Assembly (NCBI GenBank): GCA_009667805.1 | Contig: CM019066.1 | Location: forward strand, 117,914,190-117,978,189 | DNA length: 64,000 nt | Source of the DNA: Leptobrachium leishanense | Taxonomy: Eukaryota; Chordata; Amphibia; Anura; Megophryidae | Reading direction: 5' to 3' | Shown here: piece by piece, positions 11,435 to 24,122 of the stretch | Layout: every line of letters starts with the position of its first letter | Numbering within the stretch: the stretch's first letter is position 1 | The notes under the pieces: generated by a model | Database searches by the model: none | What the model was told of the DNA's origin: nothing | The model's input: only the letters and a program-made list of their open reading frames with translations | Program-made: the position numbers and the translations under genes

Positions 11435-11814
11435 GGCTGGGGTCAGACGAACGCAGTGTGAACGTGCGTTGAGCCGCACTTTATTACGGCCGTGGTAGCA
11501 GCAAATGACGTCCAATAACTGCCGCACAATGCAAGCGGCAAACGAACGCATTTTTGCAAGAACGTCGAAATGCTAGTACTGACGCACAGAGTGCGCTGCG
11601 TCGGCATTGCGGCGTGTGTGATTAGGAGACGTCAGACGTTGCACATGTCCGGCCAACATCACGTTCATTTGTTTTTTATAGCTCCATCAAAATTCACGGC
11701 CGTAATTGCGTACCGTATGACCACTTTCACGTCTTCCGTCAAAAAGTGCGTCCATGCGTCCGGATGCACTTTTTTGACAGAAGACGCGAAAAATGCGTTA
11801 GTCTGACCCTAGCC
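11435..11814. mobile_element. PIF/Harbinger-type MITE, copy 2
   Basis: It is the same family as 6,261-6,685 in opposite orientation: it starts GGCTGGGGTCAGACGAACGC and ends GTTAGTCTGACCCTAGCC. Flanks are TAA (11,432-11,434) and TCA (11,815-11,817), a decayed TWA duplication. It is shorter (380 bp) through internal deletions. Confidence 0.75.
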
Positions 11815-11989
11815 TCAAACCTTGGATTGAGATTAACTTGGTTTGAGCGTGTTTTGCAAGAAGAGCAACGATTTTTTATAAATTGTAACTTTATAAATGA
11901 GTGAGGTCTTGTAATACGAGCAGTATGTATGCTTTGTCTGCCGAGCGTCACGTCGCAACTGAGGCCGCGGTCACGCAAGTGCATTGAGT

Positions 11990-13196
11990 GCGTGTGTGAC
12001 CTTTCCTCCCTGCGTCAATTCCAGCATTCTGATAGCTCGATGGGAAGGGTCACAATGATGGCAGCTGAAAAAGTAGATTTAGTGGCGGTTACTGAGACAT
12101 GGTTCAGTGAGAAAAATAACTGGGACATAACAATACCGGGGTACTCTTTATAGAGAAAAGACAGAGAAGGTAGGAAAGGAGGAGGAGTGGCCCTGTATGT
12201 AAAAAACAACATAAAAACAAACCAAATAAAAGTGAGCGAGGTGAACATAGAGTCAGTTTGGGTTATGCTAACATTTGGTAATCATGCAGTAGCTCGTGTA
12301 GGTGTGATCTATAGACCCCCTGGACAAGTAGAGCTAGATAATCTGCTGTTTGAGGAAATAGACAAAATGACAATGAAGGGGGAAGTTATTAACCTGGGAT
12401 ACTTTAATCTTCCTGATGTGAACTGGAAAACCAAAATAACTGGGTGCACCAGGAGTACAAATATTCTAAACTCCCTACTGGGATTATCTCTAACACAAGT
12501 AGTTGAGGAGCCGACCTGTAAAGAGGCCATATTGAATTTAATACTCACAAATGGAGGTTTGGTATCAGACGTTGCTGTAGGTGAAAATTTGGGATCTGGA
12601 GATCACCAGTCAATGTGGTTTAATATAGGAACAGGGATGGAGCCGCACCACACAAAAACAAAAGTTTTAGACTTTAAAAAAAACAGATTTTTCTAAAATG
12701 AGATTTTGTGTGAATGAGTTATTATCAGACTGGAGGAGTTTAAAGGGAGTCCAGGAGAAATGGGATTATTTAAAGCAGGCATTATTGAAGGCCACAGGCA
12801 ATTGCATTCGGCTTGTTAGCAAAAACAAAAAAGTGAAGAAACCACTGTGGTACTCTGCAGAAGTGGCCAAAATAGTGAAGAACAAAAAGATAGCATTCAA
12901 TAATGATAAAAAAACTCAGAGTGAAGGAGATAGGCAAACCTATAAGATTAGGCAGAAAGAGGCAAAGCAATTTATAAGAGCTTCCAAAGCACACACAGAA
13001 GAGAAAATAGCTCAGTCAGTAAAAAAGGGGGACGAAACATTTTTTACATAAATGAGAAAAGAAAAGTAAAACAAGGATTAGTTAGATTAAAAACAAAGGA
13101 AGGAAGGTATGTAGAAGAGGATAAAAGTCTTGCTGACTGCCTCAATGAATATTTTTGTTCAGTCTTTGCAGAAGAAAAGGTAGGAAAGGGACCTTA
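11990..13196 (+). pseudogene. CR1-clade LINE, endonuclease and linker part
   Basis: The apurinic-type endonuclease shows VDLVAVTETWFSEKNNWDI near 12,080, GGGVALYVKNN at 12,180, VGVIYRPPGQVE near 12,300, a degenerate LGYFNLPDVNW (normally GDFN) near 12,395 and LGSGDHQSMWF near 12,590. Motif order and wording match CR1 endonucleases, which nick target DNA for reverse transcription. A stop at about 12,151 and a frame change near 12,690 break the frame. A lysine-rich linker runs to about 13,050 and ends with a typical CR1 sequence (LADCLNEYFCSVFAEEKVG). The LINE is then interrupted by the palindrome at 13,197. It appears truncated at its 5' end. Confidence 0.85.
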
Positions 13197-14426
13197 ATGA
13201 AAACAATAACCTGGATCGGCGCAAATACTGCTCTCTGGGATCCTGGATCCTCGCATATATATATATAAAGGAGAAAAACAATAATAGTGCAACACTGTTT
13301 TGTAAAATATACTGTGAATGTAAGTGATGAACACCCCACTTACAAGTGTAGAGCCGTGCACTGGCTCTAAGTGGGTCCAGACATGTGGGTAATTGTCTTC
13401 AATTTCTTAGGTGACCCCCACCTTACAGCAAGATTTTCTCTTTTTCTTTGTTCGAGGTTTGGACAGTGGAAAGGATAACAGGAAGAGAAAATCCTTGTGT
13501 AGGTCCACAAATTAAAGGTCACAATTATATGTACAGTAGGAATTGTACTCACATTTTGTGGAGCTCACATAGCTCATGGATATAGGCCCATAGGTTTTTT
13601 TTGGGGTGGGAGAAAAACCCAGATGAAAAACCACCAATGTTTGCAGGATTCAATGAAGCAGGAATCAGGATTGGAGATGAAAAAATTGTGGTTTATTTAA
13701 AATATAGTTAAAATTGCCTCCAGAACGCGTTTCGCCGCATCAAAAAACGGCTTCATCAGCTCTGATGAAGCCGTTTTTTGATGCGGCGAAACGCGTTCTG
13801 GAGGCAATTTTAACTATATTTTAAATAAACCACAATTTTTTCATCTCCAATCCTGATTCCTGCTTCATTGAATCCTGCAAACATTGGTGGTTTTTCATCT
13901 GGGTTTTTCTCCACCCCAAAAAAAACCTATGGGCCTATATCCATGAGCTATGTGAGCTCCACAAAATGTGAGTACAATTCCTACTGTACATATAATTGTG
14001 ACCTTTAATTTGTGGACCTACACAAGGATTTTCTCTTCCTGTTATCCTTTCCACTGTCCAACCTCGAACAAAGAAAAGAGAAAATCTTGCTGTAAGGTGG
14101 GGGTCACCTAAGAAATTGAAGACAATTACCCACATGTCTGGACCCACTTAGAGCCAGTGCACGGCTCTACACTTGTAAGTGGGGTGTTCATCACTTACAT
14201 TCACAGTATATTTTACAAAACAGTGTTGCACTATTATTGTTTTTCTCCTTTATATATATATATGCGAGGATCCAGGATCCCAGAGAGCAGTATTTGCGCC
14301 GATCCAGGTTATTGTTTTCATTATTGTGTGTAATGGTATAGGGGAAACCACTATATCCTGAGATTGGCTATCTGGGCACCCTGGTGGTGGATGCATGTTG
14401 TGTGGCGCTGCACCATTTGCTGTCTA
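13197..14426. mobile_element. Palindromic PLE-like insertion in the CR1 LINE
   Basis: Two near-identical arms face each other: left 13,196-13,760 and right 13,761-14,323, with the centre at 13,760/13,761. The right side carries a further 103 bp that has no left counterpart. The insertion is flanked by a 16-bp TSD, TAGGAAAGGGACCTTA (13,181-13,196 and 14,427-14,442), and its removal restores the CR1 linker. No protein is encoded. A structured TGATGAA-stem-GAAACGCG motif sits at the centre on both strands. The layout resembles the insertion at 57,001-59,300; assignment to PLE terminal repeats is inference. Confidence 0.7.
13762..13795 (+). ncRNA. Hammerhead-like motif at the palindrome centre (mirror copy 13,726-13,759 minus)
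   Basis: The string CTGATGAA, a stem GCCG (13,770-13,773) / CGGC (13,784-13,787) and GAAACGCG (13,788-13,795) imitates the catalytic core of hammerhead ribozymes (CUGANGA, stem II, GAAA). One extra A before stem II departs from the consensus, and stems I and III are not clear, so activity is not claimed. PLE terminal repeats are known to carry hammerheads. Confidence 0.4.
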
Positions 14427-14442
14427 TAGGAAAGGGACCTTA

Positions 14443-16070
14443 GTTCGGAGGAAACACTAAAGAGACATTTACATATCAGTTTACAGAGGAGGAGGTTCTA
14501 CAGCAGCTGTCTAAAGTAAAGACAAATAAGTCAATGGGGCCCGATGGGATCCACCCTAAGTTATTAAAAGAGCTCAGTGGTGTAATAGCAAAACCGTTAA
14601 CAGATTTATTTAACCAATCCTTGTTAATGGGAGTCATCCCAGAAGACTGGAAATTGGCAAATGTTGTGCCCATTTACAAGAAGGGTAGTAGGGAGGAATC
14701 AGGGAACTATAGGCCAGTTAGTCTTACGTCAGTAGTGGGGAAATTAATGGAAACCATGTTAAAGGAAAGGATTGTTGAACATCTAAAAACACATAGATTA
14801 CAAAATCAGAAACAACATGGGTTTACCTCAGGGAGATCATACCAAACTAATCTTATTGATTTTTTTGATTGGGTAACAAAAATAATAGGCAATGGTGGTG
14901 CAGTAGACATTGCTTATTTAGATTTCTGTAAGGCTTTTGATACTGTTCCGCATAGAAGGCTTATCAATAAATTGCAATCTTTGAGCTTGGATTCCAATAT
15001 TGTTGAATGGATTAGGCAGTGGCTGAGTGACAGGCAACAGAGGGTTGTGGTAAATGGAGTTTATTCGGCGCAAGGTATTGTTACCAGTGGGGTACCTCAG
15101 GGGTCAGTACTTGGACCCAGTCTCTTTAATATTTTTATTAGGGATATTGCAGAAGGTATTAATGGTAAAGTATGTCTTTTTGCTGATGACACAAAGATTT
15201 GAACAGAGTTGACGTTCCTGGAGGGATCAGCCAAATGACAAATGATTTAGGTAAGCTAAAAAAATGGTCGGAGCTGTGGCAATTAAGTTTTAATGTGGAT
15301 AAATACAAGATAATGCACCTGGGGCGTAAAAACCCAAGGGCTGAATATAGACTATTTGATACAGTCCTAACCTCAACATCTGAGGAAAGGGATTTAGGGG
15401 TTATTATTGCAGAGGATCTAAGGGTAAGTAGTCAATGTAATAGAGCAGCAGGAAATGCTAGCAGAATGCTTGGTTGTATAGGGAGAGGTATTAGCAGTAG
15501 GAAAAGGGAAGTGCTCTTGCCACTGTACAGAGCACTGGTGAGACCTCATGTGGACTACTGTGTGCAGTACTGGAGACCGTATCTCCAGAAGGATATAGAC
15601 ATTTTAGAGAGAGTTCAGAGAAGGGCTACTAAAATGGTGTACGGCTTGAAGGAGAAAAGTTACCAGGAAAGGCTTAATGATCTTAACATGTATAGCTTGG
15701 AAAAAAGATGAGACAGAAGAGATATGATAGAAACATTTAAATACATAGAGGGAATCCACACGGTAGAGGAAGGGAGTATATTTAAAAGGAAACAAAGTAA
15801 CAAAACAAGAGGACATAGTCTTAGATTAGAGGGGCAAAGGTTTAAAAGTAACATCAGGAAGCATTATTTTACTGAGAGGGTGGTGGATACATGGAACAGC
15901 CTTCCCGTAGAAGTGGTAGAGGCCAAAACAGTGATTGAATTTAAGCAAGCATGGGATAGGCATAAGGCTATCCTAAATAAAAGATAAATCCAGGTAAAGT
16001 ATCCATGTAATTGGGCAGAGTAGATGGGCCGAAAGGTTCTTATCTGCCGACATTTTCTATGTTTCTATGT
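14443..16070 (+). pseudogene. CR1-clade LINE, reverse transcriptase and 3' end
   Basis: The frame from about 14,470 gives [49 protein letters not shown] (motif A), [16 protein letters not shown] (motif B) and LFADDTK (motif C, the catalytic FADD) up to 15,200. A stop and frame change follow, then DLGVIIAEDL, LLPLYRALVRPHVDYCVQYW and VQRRATKM, a stop at 15,709-15,711, and FFTERV-type C-terminal sequence to 15,987. The 3' end has TAGATGGGCCGAAAGGTTCT and TTTTCTATGTTTCTATGT at about 16,050-16,070, the usual tail for this clade. It continues the LINE broken at 13,197. The stops show it is not functional. Confidence 0.9.
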
Positions 16071-18936
16071 AACGTGAGTAATAGTATCGCACATTACACC
16101 GGCTGTGCTGAAACCCTCCCAACAGATACCAGTGAACCGTTGGTGATAAACGTCCTGCACAATAACCCTCCTCTCTCTCTCCCCCACCAGCTACAATTCT
16201 TCTCAAAGACAATGTGCAGGTTAATTTGTTTTATTTTTAATTTATACTGTACAGTATTTTGTATTACTGTAATCAGTTTCATATGAATAAATGGTTGTGG
16301 AACCAATCATCAGAGTTTCTATTATTTCTTATGTGGAAATTTGCTTTGATATAAGAGTGCTTTCGATTACAAGCATGCTTCCGGAACGAATTAAGCTCGC
16401 AATCCAAGGCATTACTGTAGTGTATAAAAGTGTTATTTAGATTTTTTTTAAATGGCTGTTTACTCAGTAACCCAAAATGAGATAACGGTCCAGCAATTAA
16501 ATGCCAGATAATCTATAAATACAATTAACAAGCCACAACATACATTGTGTGCAACACACAATTGTAAAGGGTGGACAATGAATTCAAAGATCATTGTGAT
16601 TAATAATGTGGACAAGAAAAAAGGAACCCAAAAGGTAGCAGGTATGCTTCTTATGATTTTAAAGAACTCAATTTTAACGCTATTTCAAACTTTATTTAAA
16701 TTGGTTTTGCAGACAAAGATTGTGAAGTTGATTTTTTTTTCCAAATCTTAAAATTGGGAGACAGATCTTTATCAAATTTTCCAAATACTAACACCCCATT
16801 GGAAATGTCCCTTATACAAAATTAGTCATGCTTAATTCTTTGAAAGAACTCTAGCACACTTTGTTATTCATACTGTATATTTTGGATTGGAGTAATTTGC
16901 TACAGGCTCCAATAGCCCACCTCTGCAAAGTTCAACATAATAAAAGCCTCCTGTCTGCTCCACTGTGTTCTATGAGACTATTTTACTGAATCACAAGAAG
17001 TTCTCAAATTGAAACTAGCAGCCACCAAATAAAATATGGACACAATAAACAGCACTGCACTGTACTACTGGTCATACGATTACAAAACTGTAGAATTCTA
17101 AAAATTCAAATTCGCTAATATCCACTGCTATAGTGCTTATCGTGTCTACATAAAAGCTATGTATATTTTTTAAAAGGCAGATTCATGGGGTGGAGCAAGT
17201 AAAAGGTGAGATAGTTTTCTCTTCTTTGATAATTTCTCCAGAAGGTATTGATGTGTGCTGCATGTTTGATAATTGGCATTTGCTTATCCTAGACGTGTAA
17301 CACCATTTAGCAGTTCTATATCACTTTGTATTCTTCTATCGACTCAAATAATGAAACGGAAAATAAAGAGAACGGAACTTTAATAATATTATTCATTGTC
17401 ATTTAGCAATTTTACCAACTGCTGAATATGAATGTGCTAAATAACTTTCCAAATTTTCTCAACCAATGGGAAATGCATAAAATGATGAACCTCATCTTTC
17501 AGATTTTAATAATACCATCTGGTTTCCCAGCAAGATTTACCAACCTTTCTATAGAATTTAATGCTAACCATTTGTTTTATAAAAACTAAAAGTTGTATTT
17601 TGTGTATTTTCAAAATTAAAGCATGCAGTACTTTAAAACTTAAGCCTTTTTTGTAAAAGAGTTCACAAATTAATATTGACACTTTCTAATATATTTTGAA
17701 TAGTCGCTCATATAACTTCATTTTAATGTTTGATAATTTGACGTTGCCAAACAGCCTGCAAGGAATGCCCAAATTCATTGGGGTCCAACAAGTGTATGTG
17801 TTTCTTCCTTTTACTGTAACTGATCAAGGAGGTTCACTTTCCATAGGATACAATCAAGGAATACTTTTTTCATTAAGTTATTTTACAAGAAGACTCACTC
17901 TGTACTTTTGCCTATAACTTCCTAAATTTAATTGTAACTGACAGGCAGTAAGGTGTTAGCAAATATGCAGTTGGTTTGAACATAGACATAACTTCCCTTT
18001 GGAATTATGCTGTAAGCTCAGTCTTCATAGACAAAAAATGGATTCTAATTTTGATTGGCAGAGCAACTCATTTGTCTGCTGCACACTCTGTAGATAATGA
18101 AATACTTTATGATTTGTTTCAACTACTATGACCTTAACTCATTGTGCTCTTTGTGTGATGGGTAATTTTTGAACTAGTATTTGGTACGTTATGAGAGTTC
18201 AGAGTGATTTTAAAAAGAGACCATGCGCCTAAAAAATATATTGCATACGTATTTCAAGTCATTAAAATATATTTTTTTTAAATCTCCTAGCTGTAAAATT
18301 ATCATTTCAGTAACAATCATCACCTGCCACTGACCACTAATTTAGTTTTAATGTGTCATTAGCATCAGTTTTTTTCAGGGATAGCAATATATTCCTATAC
18401 AAACAGAGTAGTCATTGTGTGCAATAATAAACACGATTTTGCAAAATTCTATTCACAATAATTTTTAGTGTGGGCAGTTTTTTTATTGCATTTTTAAAAT
18501 CTGGATAAAGGCTCCTATGTTGCTGTATTTAAGCTTTTCCCAATGCATTACAAAATTATTCTGTCACTCTTGTCCTAAAGCTAAGGACAAATAAGGAATA
18601 ATTATGTTATGCTGTGCAGCCACAGGAGCAGCAACCAGTGAGTTAATGCAGTTGCTGCTTGCCTTGGTGTTTAGGGTACTCTAGCATCAGGTAATCACAA
18701 TGTCCCAGCACATGTGAACTCTGTGACAGCCAATCACAGGGACCAATGTGAAGTGTAACAGTCTAGCTGTCGTTCTGAATTGCCACTTAAATAAAAAGAT
18801 CCAGAATAACAGGGCGTGCATATAAATCTAAGTCAACTCAGTATATCAATTAGTGCACAGCATCAGTAAAGCAGCAAATGTAGTGATCTGCTCTACAGTA
18901 TGTCTTTGTTTCTTCTTCCATGACTGGTTGAGAGTC
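16071..18936. other. AT-rich stretch, one DNA-element end fragment, no gene
   Basis: At 16,330-16,426 the minus strand reads TACAGTAATGCCTTGGATTG followed by TTCGTTCCGGAAGCATGCTT, which resembles the end of a DNA-transposon MITE common in vertebrates. The matching left end is not obvious. The remainder shows no gene, RNA or element border that I can support. Confidence 0.35.
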
Positions 18937-18938
18937 TA

Positions 18939-19644
18939 TGGACCCAATTCTTACTGAACTGCAAACAAGTAGGAGATAAGGGAGGAAGTCTCTGCGAGCA
19001 AATTTCCCTTACCCTATCCCTGTTACCAAAGCTATTCCAATCCAGAAGCGCTATGTGTGTCTGGGTGAGGAATAATTGTGAGCTACAGGTTGAAACTTGC
19101 AGCAGCACTGAAAGTATCTGCTCATTGAGTATATAGAACTCCATGGAGCCCTGCATGTCCCTGAGCGAGCTCTGCAAACCTCAGATGAGCAGGGGCCCCA
19201 GAAAGAGACATCGAAGGGATATGGGAGTGTTTGTTCCTATTTTCAGGTGGTTCACGGCCAGAAGAAGCAGAGGATAGCGCTGCCCTCGGCACCCTTCGAT
19301 CTCTGGTAAGTATGAGATTTTTTTGGGGTGGCGGTTAAATGGAGGTATTAAGTGATTTTGCAAAACCAAAATCACTTAGCACCAGTGTTTAAAAGTCGAT
19401 ATTCAGTCGTAAATACCATCTCGTTAGAGGAGAATGAGCTAGGTTGGAATAGCTCGCGCTCTAGGGAATCGCAAATTCACATCTCCAATACAAAGTAAAC
19501 TTACAGTAAGCAAGGGCAACAACCGAGGCAGAAGCAGGGCTTGCGTCTCGGTTGTAATAACTCAAGATGATTTCAAGCGAACGTCTGGGGCAATTTTCAC
19601 TCACTCCAGAAGTTAGCTTAATGTCCTAATTGGAACAGGGCCCA
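18939..19644. mobile_element. MITE-like element with TA flanks
   Basis: It starts TGGACCCAATTC and ends GGAACAGGGCCCA, which are imperfect inverted ends, between TA at 18,937-18,938 and 19,645-19,646. The inner AAGTGATTTTGCAAAACC...ATCACTTAGCACCAG portion recurs at 22,740-22,800 in a second copy that also ends in AGGGCCCA. No transposase was seen. Superfamily is not assigned. Confidence 0.5.
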
Positions 19645-20028
19645 TAGTTTGCTAAAATGCTGGGAAGGGAATGGTATTGCCTATGACTGTGCAATGTCTC
19701 TTGTTTTTTTTCTTTGTTTTAGAGATGCCATATATTTGTTCCTCAACGATTTTCCTTGTCAAAATGTGTCATAAGTATGTTCTAAAGTAACTGACACTTT
19801 GCCACGGCACTAAGAGATTCAGGTAGATTGAGCTCTATACATCAATTACTCTAGTCTGCGAACTACATCCATGAGGAAACTAATATTAGTTAATTAGATA
19901 ATATTTTCACTATATAGTGGGTCGGCACTTCACTTTTGCATTGATCAATATTTTTTTACTTGGCCTTATGGCATACTATTTCAAGTAGAAGCTGTAAACA
20001 TTGTTTCTCATATGAAAAGAGGGAAATA

Positions 20029-20486
20029 TTAACCCCCTTCACTACAAAGGCATTTTCTAGAAAACCACTGTCAAGAACCAGTGATTTTCTTTTGGAAAAT
20101 CATTTTTAATTAATTATACAGAAAGGCATATTGAGGAATATTCCCAATGTATTCCTTATTGCAATAACAAATTTGACAGGCTGATTTTGCCATCTGCTGA
20201 CCAAAAGGAATTACTGCAATTCTGGTAGTCATGTAAGATCAGATGAGGTGATATCAGACATATCCCCAGCTGGTATTAAAAAATGTTAGCACCTCAGGCG
20301 TCATGCCCACAATGCTAAAATTTTAGGGTCATATTCTGGATCCAGATGCAAATTAATTTTGCTTATTATAATTGAAATTCCTTTGCATTGCTCCTCTGGA
20401 ACATTGCGTTGGCTATACTTGATATTGGGGCAGTAGGAGGTGCCTTGCAGGTCGGGTATAGTCAATCTTGGTAGTGAAGGGGCTAA
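20029..20486. mobile_element. piggyBac-like MITE
   Basis: It begins TTAACCCCCTTCACTACAAA and ends TTGGTAGTGAAGGGGCTAAG, the complementary terminus with TTAA mutated to CTAA. It is a 458-bp relative of the 5,795-9,493 element, with which it shares about 70 bp of subterminal sequence. The left part is also matched by a fragment at 56,128-56,250. From 19,645 to 20,028 I see nothing. Confidence 0.65.
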
Positions 20487-21678
20487 GTATAAGCCCAAAG
20501 CCTTCATAAAAGTCTTCACATGTTTCAAACTTCATACTGCACCTTTGTGCATTGTGGTCAAATGAAATTTTCTTGCATCTTCTTTTTTGATTTCTAAATT
20601 GAATCCCTGCAACCCGAGTACTGGCAAAAGAAGAGGAAAAAAATAATGACAGATCTGAATTCTGCTATCCTTTTTTCTTCTCATCTGAATTTACGATCAC
20701 TCATCTTGCATAATGAAGTTTCACATTATATTATCTGTCAGAAAAAATGTACTACAGCAATTTAATCTCTAGGCCAATTAGAGCTAATTAAAAAAAGTTT
20801 CATTTGTGTTGCAAGCATATTGTTAGTTTCTTTGATTCTTTTCAAATAAAGCTTGCATAGCTGTTTTAGAAATTTTGGCGAATGTAATTATTGTTCCTGT
20901 CATTTTTATCAACAATACATATCAATACAAAACGTGGTAGATGCTGCATAATACGCAAGCACATTATTTAATTTTATTTCAACAATGAATATTATTAGAA
21001 TTATGGACATTTCTTATTAACTGCTGCAGAGAGTCAATTTGTGCTCTTTGTCACATACACAGAAGTTGCCTTTTCCCTCTACAATCTATAGGTTTACAAT
21101 TGTCCTTCCATTTACAGCTACTATTCTGGGATTTTGATTTATGCAGTGGTCTGTATAGATGAAAGGGAAAGAAATGTCAACCTGGCTCAAGGTGAACAAC
21201 TCTGCTTGTTCTTCAAGATTCTCCTGCTGCTTTTATTTGTCCATTAAAAATAAAAGTAGGGGGTGTACAGCATTGTAAGTCTCTGATACAAATGTTTATT
21301 TTATACCTTTTTCTGCCCTGCAGTTCTTTGTCATTTGCATTTCAAAGTCTGAATTATATTGATTGTTATTTTTTCCTAATACAAACCTATTTTCAGATTG
21401 AGTATCACACAGGGAACTTACTTTAAAAGCAGCTTTATCATTTCATACACCATACACCATAGGCTGTGTTTAAAATTTCAATTATTTCAAATTTTGGAAA
21501 GTTTTTTCTATTCAGACAGCAATCTCATTTAGTCTCAGAAAATACAGAACAAGCTACGGTCGCAATAGATGTAAGTATAACTTTCAAGTGCCACAGCAGC
21601 CGGGTTTTTGTAAAGTGGAACTTGGCTGTTATTACATGACAAGCAAAACATGCAATATCTCATTAAGTTGTAATTATA
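20487..21678. other. AT-rich stretch without recognised feature
   Basis: No element border, coding motif or RNA gene was recognised in this 1.2 kb. Confidence 0.5.
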
Positions 21679-22320
21679 CTAACCCCATTCACTGCTGAGC
21701 CAGTTTACCCGTGTGCTGAGCTCATTTTGACAGTTTTGTGCTCATCGCGTTTAAACACGATTTGAAATCATGTTTTATTATAGGACCGAGACAAATTATA
21801 TATTATTATTTTCAGCAGACTCATTCATATCATTATTATATGCATATGTCATGTCCTGTCAGAATGCTATAACAAAAAATAAAGATATACGCAAATTTCA
21901 AGTTCATATTTCAATCATTTTCAGCTTCTAAAATGACTTTCAACACATTTTAGCAACCAAATCGGTGGATCGGCTTGTGGTTTTAGTGGACGAATGTGTA
22001 ATGACAACATCGCCATCATCTTCACATTTGGTCCTGTGTGGGAAATGAGGTGAGTTAGGGCAGCGTCATCATTTGCTTTATATGTAAAAGCACATAATGC
22101 CACCGCTCCAGAAATGAAGAGGAAAAAAGTAAAGTTTGCATTTCATTTTTTTTTTACAATACATTGTCATATTTGGTATCATTTGAAAGACCAGACTCTG
22201 GCCTTTCCAATGACACCTAACGTGACTTTGTGCTGTTTAAATATCAGAGACGCATGGTTCCAAAGAACCCCTTCTGCCCTTTGCAGAAGTGCGTCGCTTA
22301 AGGTTTTTGATTGAACAATG
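21679..22320 (+). mobile_element. piggyBac-family non-autonomous element, second copy
   Basis: It begins CTAACCCCATTCACTGCTGAGC (TTAA mutated to CTAA) and follows the reverse complement of 650-928 through TGTGCTCATCGCGTTTAAAC and ATATGCATATGTCATGTC. The CATTTGAAAGACC...GGCCTTTCCAATG hairpin appears at about 22,182-22,212. The right border is unclear. Confidence 0.55.
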
Positions 22321-22559
22321 CACAATAACTAGGCATGTTACATTCATATAACACCTGTACTCAAGACCTTTCCCTGTTCTTCCTCTCGTAAGTGGCCCTG
22401 GATGGTAACACATGCCCCAATTAGGATGCACCATAACTGTGACACGAGCATAACTTACACACCGACCTGTGTACTTATGAACATATAAGCTAGGAAGAAA
22501 AAGTAATTTTGAACAGTTCCAATTTGGGACTCAACTATATATATATAAAAAAAAAACAC

Positions 22560-23067
22560 AGGGCACTCCATAGGACTCCATGGAGGGTTGTGCTGCCAGG
22601 TCGCGAGATCGCACCTTGCCACAGAGTTTTCATGGAGGGACATTGGTGAATATTTGTCCCCGATCTCGCTCTGTTCCCAGCAGCAAGAGACAGTGGATCT
22701 GGACATCCCACCGGGGGATGAGAGGTGAGTATCGGATTTATTATTTAGTGATTTAGCTGGTGCTAAATGATTCTGCAAAAGTGAAATCAATTAGCACCAG
22801 CTTCTAGGTGTCAGTAAAAATTTGTTTAACCCATTGCTACAGTAATTAGCGCTAGGACTTTGCAATACCTTACTTATCGTAACGCTAATTACAGATTGCG
22901 CTACTCAAGTTTAATATAGGGAGCACAAAGTACGGTAAGCTTGCACAGATTTTTACATGGTTTAGTGACAGGAATGTAATATGGGTGGCATGCGTTAAAG
23001 TCACTTAACTTGAAGTTAAGGCTTACTCATGCAAATGTAATGTTAGCGTTCGCAAGGGAATAGGGCC
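22560..23067. repeat. Partial second copy of the 18,939 MITE family
   Basis: It shares the AATCAATTAGCACCAGCTTCT region and the AATAGGGCCCACA terminus with 18,939-19,644. The left end was not found. Confidence 0.4.
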
Positions 23068-23261
23068 CACAATGTGTTAAAGATTCATATTTTTCTATTG
23101 GCTCAATCTCCGGTGGCAGGCTTACTTCCAAAGCATTTTGAATGATAGAACTTGTTTAGATTTGTTATGTATTCATTTTATTGAAGAGAGCTATAAAGCC
23201 GGTTCTGAATTTGACCCTTCAAAGCAATTCTGATAGTGTATTGTCCTAGGTCAAAGGCAGT

Positions 23262-23288
23262 CTCACACACACACACACACACACACAG
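23262..23288. repeat. (CA)n microsatellite
   Basis: About 13 CA units in a row, followed by a short degenerate CA tract to about 23,298. The surrounding 23,068-23,733 holds nothing else I can support. Confidence 0.9.
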
Positions 23289-23733
23289 AAACACACAGTA
23301 ACTTAATATCAATTCTTGCTTTTACATTTTATACATTTTTTGTGAAAAATAAAGAAAAATATATAAATCAAAGAGTCAATAATCAAGAAAGTGATCTTAT
23401 TATTCAACAACAAAAATGGTTGATGGTTAAGGCACTGCCTCTAGAACCATTGCAACCAAAGGACTAATGCAGACAGAAGTAAATAAGTAATACATTTAGG
23501 TTTTTCACTAATAGTTCCCAGTGTCTTTCTGCTGAATCGTGTGGCCCCACTTGCACGAACTCGCACAGGACAGTAACTTAAACTTTACCAGCTCCCTCTT
23601 ATCAACTCGGTGCTAATGTTGCATCTCGATATGTAATTATTAGCGCTAGGTGAAGTTTAACGCCTGCCATCGATATTCCAATCTTGACGCTTAAGTCAGG
23701 TACTCTGCAGCGCTGATGGACTTTGTATGAATT

Positions 23734-24122
23734 GTTATTCACTAAGCAGCAACCGTTCAGAGACCTTTAGCCCAAAAATGTTCAAACTAAAAAAAATAGC
23801 TGCATTTAAAGGGACACAAAAAGTACACATGTTCTGATCGATGCGAAATTTGTATACCCTACGCAATGCAATTTGTGTAGGTAAGTACATTGTGTAAGAA
23901 AGGGAAGGAGCAGCACATGCTGATGGCGAAAAAGTAAGTATTTGTACTAACACTAAAAAAATAATAATAATTTGGCAAGAGCAAAATTGCCCAAATTTTT
24001 AAGTGCAAAAAAATTAAAATATATTAGAGTTTTCTGTGAATAATTCTTTTAATTCGGCTGTTTTTGCTGGAGACGTTGTATGACTTTGCAACGCTCTGCT
24101 AATTTACCCTTTAGTGAATAAC
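23734..24122. mobile_element. MITE with GTTATTCACTAA inverted ends
   Basis: GTTATTCACTAA at 23,734-23,745 is the complement of TTAGTGAATAAC at 24,111-24,122. The segment between has no coding motif. The terminus resembles the GGTTATTCAAAGAG end of the MITEs near 1,367, 4,733 and 46,492. From 24,123 to 24,740 nothing was recognised. Confidence 0.45.
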
